14,811 nucleotides of DNA from JBBIVP01 sp037439705 [NCBI: bacterium] (GTDB lineage: Bacteria > JBBIVP01), in contig JBBIVP010000005.1 in NCBI GenBank assembly GCA_037439705.1, forward strand, positions 13,248-28,058, given 5' to 3'. Position 1 is the stretch's first letter. Each line of letters opens with the position of its first letter. Below the pieces are notes generated by a model. It saw nothing but the letters and a program-made list of their open reading frames with translations, ran no database searches and had not been told where the DNA came from. A program made the translations under genes and the position numbers. This document shows positions 14,063-14,811 of the stretch, piece after piece.

Positions 14063-14811
14063 CTACTCCCTAACCTGCCCGTTTCCAAACACTATGAACT
14101 TTGTGGTGGTGAGTTCCTCAAGACCCATCGGACCAAAAGCGTGGATTTTTGTAGTGGAAATTCCTATTTCTGCACCCAGACCGTATTCAAATCCATCAGA
14201 AAATCTTGTTGAAGCATTTACCATCACTGAAGAAGAATTGACCATTTTAATAAACTTCATCGCGGAAGAATAATTCTCGGTAACGATGACGTCGGTATGC
14301 TCCGAACCATATTTTCTTATATGCTCAATAGCCTCATCAAGAGAATTAACAACCCTGACTGCGAGAATAAGGGCTAAATACTCTTCATACCAATCATCTT
14401 CTATGGCTGGCTTTGCCTCAGGTATTATCCCTCTTGTCTCTTCACATCCCCTTATTTCCACTCCTCTCCCAATAAGCTCTTTTGCTGCAGGTGGAAGGAA
14501 TTTTTCCGCCACATCTTTATGGACGAGAAGGGTCTCCATTGCATTACACACACCCGGACGCTGTGTTTTTGCATTTATTACAATTCTCAATGCCTTTTCA
14601 AGATCAGCATCTTTGTCCACATAAACATGACATACCCCTTTATAATGCTTAATAACCGGAATTTTTGAATTCTCAACAACAAATCTGATAAGCTCTTCAC
14701 CCCCTCTTGGAATTATAAGGTCTATATTTCCTTCTTCCTTAAGCATATAATTTACTGCGGATTTATCTTGAGTCGGGATGAGCTGAACTGAATCTTCCGG
14801 AATGTAATCCT
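14063..14811 (-). CDS. proA: Gamma-glutamyl phosphate reductase, C-terminal 248 residues (5' end outside window)
   Basis: ProA reduces gamma-glutamyl phosphate to glutamate semialdehyde with NADPH, the second step of proline synthesis. The frame enters at the right edge with [20 protein letters not shown], then [47 protein letters not shown] with the catalytic Cys, [41 protein letters not shown] and [18 protein letters not shown]. All are standard ProA (aldehyde dehydrogenase superfamily) segments. It is not a short gene starting at the Met at 14746, because homologous sequence continues without a break to 14811. It ends with TAG at 14065-14063, immediately before nadD. Confidence 0.96.
   Translation of the reverse strand, partial: DYIPEDSVQLIPTQDKSAVNYMLKEEGNIDLIIPRGGEELIRFVVENSKIPVIKHYKGVCHVYVDKDADLEKALRIVINAKTQRPGVCNAMETLLVHKDVAEKFLPPAAKELIGRGVEIRGCEETRGIIPEAKPAIEDDWYEEYLALILAVRVVNSLDEAIEHIRKYGSEHTDVIVTENYSSAMKFIKMVNSSSVMVNASTRFSDGFEYGLGAEIGISTTKIHAFGPMGLEELTTTKFIVFGNGQVRE
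14066..14071 (-). promoter_or_regulatory. Shine-Dalgarno that decides the nadD CTG start
   Basis: AGGGAG on the - strand lies inside the last codons of proA and 5 nt upstream of CTG at 14060. This is ideal spacing for CTG and would be far too distant for the internal GTG at 13988. Confidence 0.6.

Noticed and set aside
14286-14624. + strand open frame of 112 codons
   Set aside because: It is the opposite-strand shadow of proA, including the catalytic Cys region.
1-14811. tRNA, rRNA, insertion sequence, phage or toxin-antitoxin genes
   Set aside because: No cloverleaf, transposase, integrase or small paired gene signature could be seen on either strand.

Overview
This is an AT-rich bacterial chromosome segment, densely packed and almost entirely coding. 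The gene set is of mixed kinship: LL-diaminopimelate aminotransferase, a type I-beta (ferredoxin-like domain) DAHP synthase, a zinc-ribbon bL28, lipoproteins, and a murein tripeptide ligase (Mpl), which is a Gram-negative peptidoglycan-recycling enzyme. One secreted glycosidase ends in a Cys-Gly-Cys / membrane helix / basic tail of the MYXO-CTERM style. Together these suggest a diderm, probably uncultured lineage. I cannot name the phylum from sequence alone. No tRNA, rRNA, CRISPR array, insertion sequence or phage gene is visible.

Layout. On the + strand at the left edge are the 3' end of gcvH (glycine cleavage H protein with an unusual acidic tail), dapL and folK, translationally coupled (taaATG and TTGA junctions). 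Everything else is on the - strand. folK collides tail-to-tail, with a 40-bp coding overlap, with a large secreted glycoside hydrolase (1909-3789). That hydrolase sits behind an HExxH metallopeptidase gene (3816-4874). The next operon, read right to left from 8916, is rpsT - rpmB - radical SAM/SPASM protein - DAHP synthase - mpl, and mpl is broken by a frameshift near 5400. A third unit (12840 to 9031) encodes three exported proteins: a beta-propeller-like lipoprotein, a second propeller-like secreted protein and a GH13 alpha-glucosidase-like lipoprotein. At the right edge is the widespread housekeeping set proA (partial) - nadD - rsfS. nadD appears to start at a CTG codon.

How the genes work together. 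dapL and mpl both bear on diaminopimelate-containing peptidoglycan: dapL makes LL-DAP, and mpl normally reattaches recycled tripeptide. The GH13 unit looks like a cell-surface alpha-glucan-handling module whose two propeller proteins have no assigned function. The DUF5060-type hydrolase is probably surface-anchored and acts on a beta-linked polysaccharide.

Regulatory signals. In front of rpsT, the metallopeptidase gene and the propeller lipoprotein gene, a -35/-10 pair places the -10 box only 6-8 nt from the start codon and no Shine-Dalgarno is present. This suggests leaderless mRNAs. Genes inside operons mostly carry clear Shine-Dalgarno sites. The only sizeable non-coding stretch (12841-13048) contains an 11-bp inverted repeat that exactly brackets an 18-codon reading frame.
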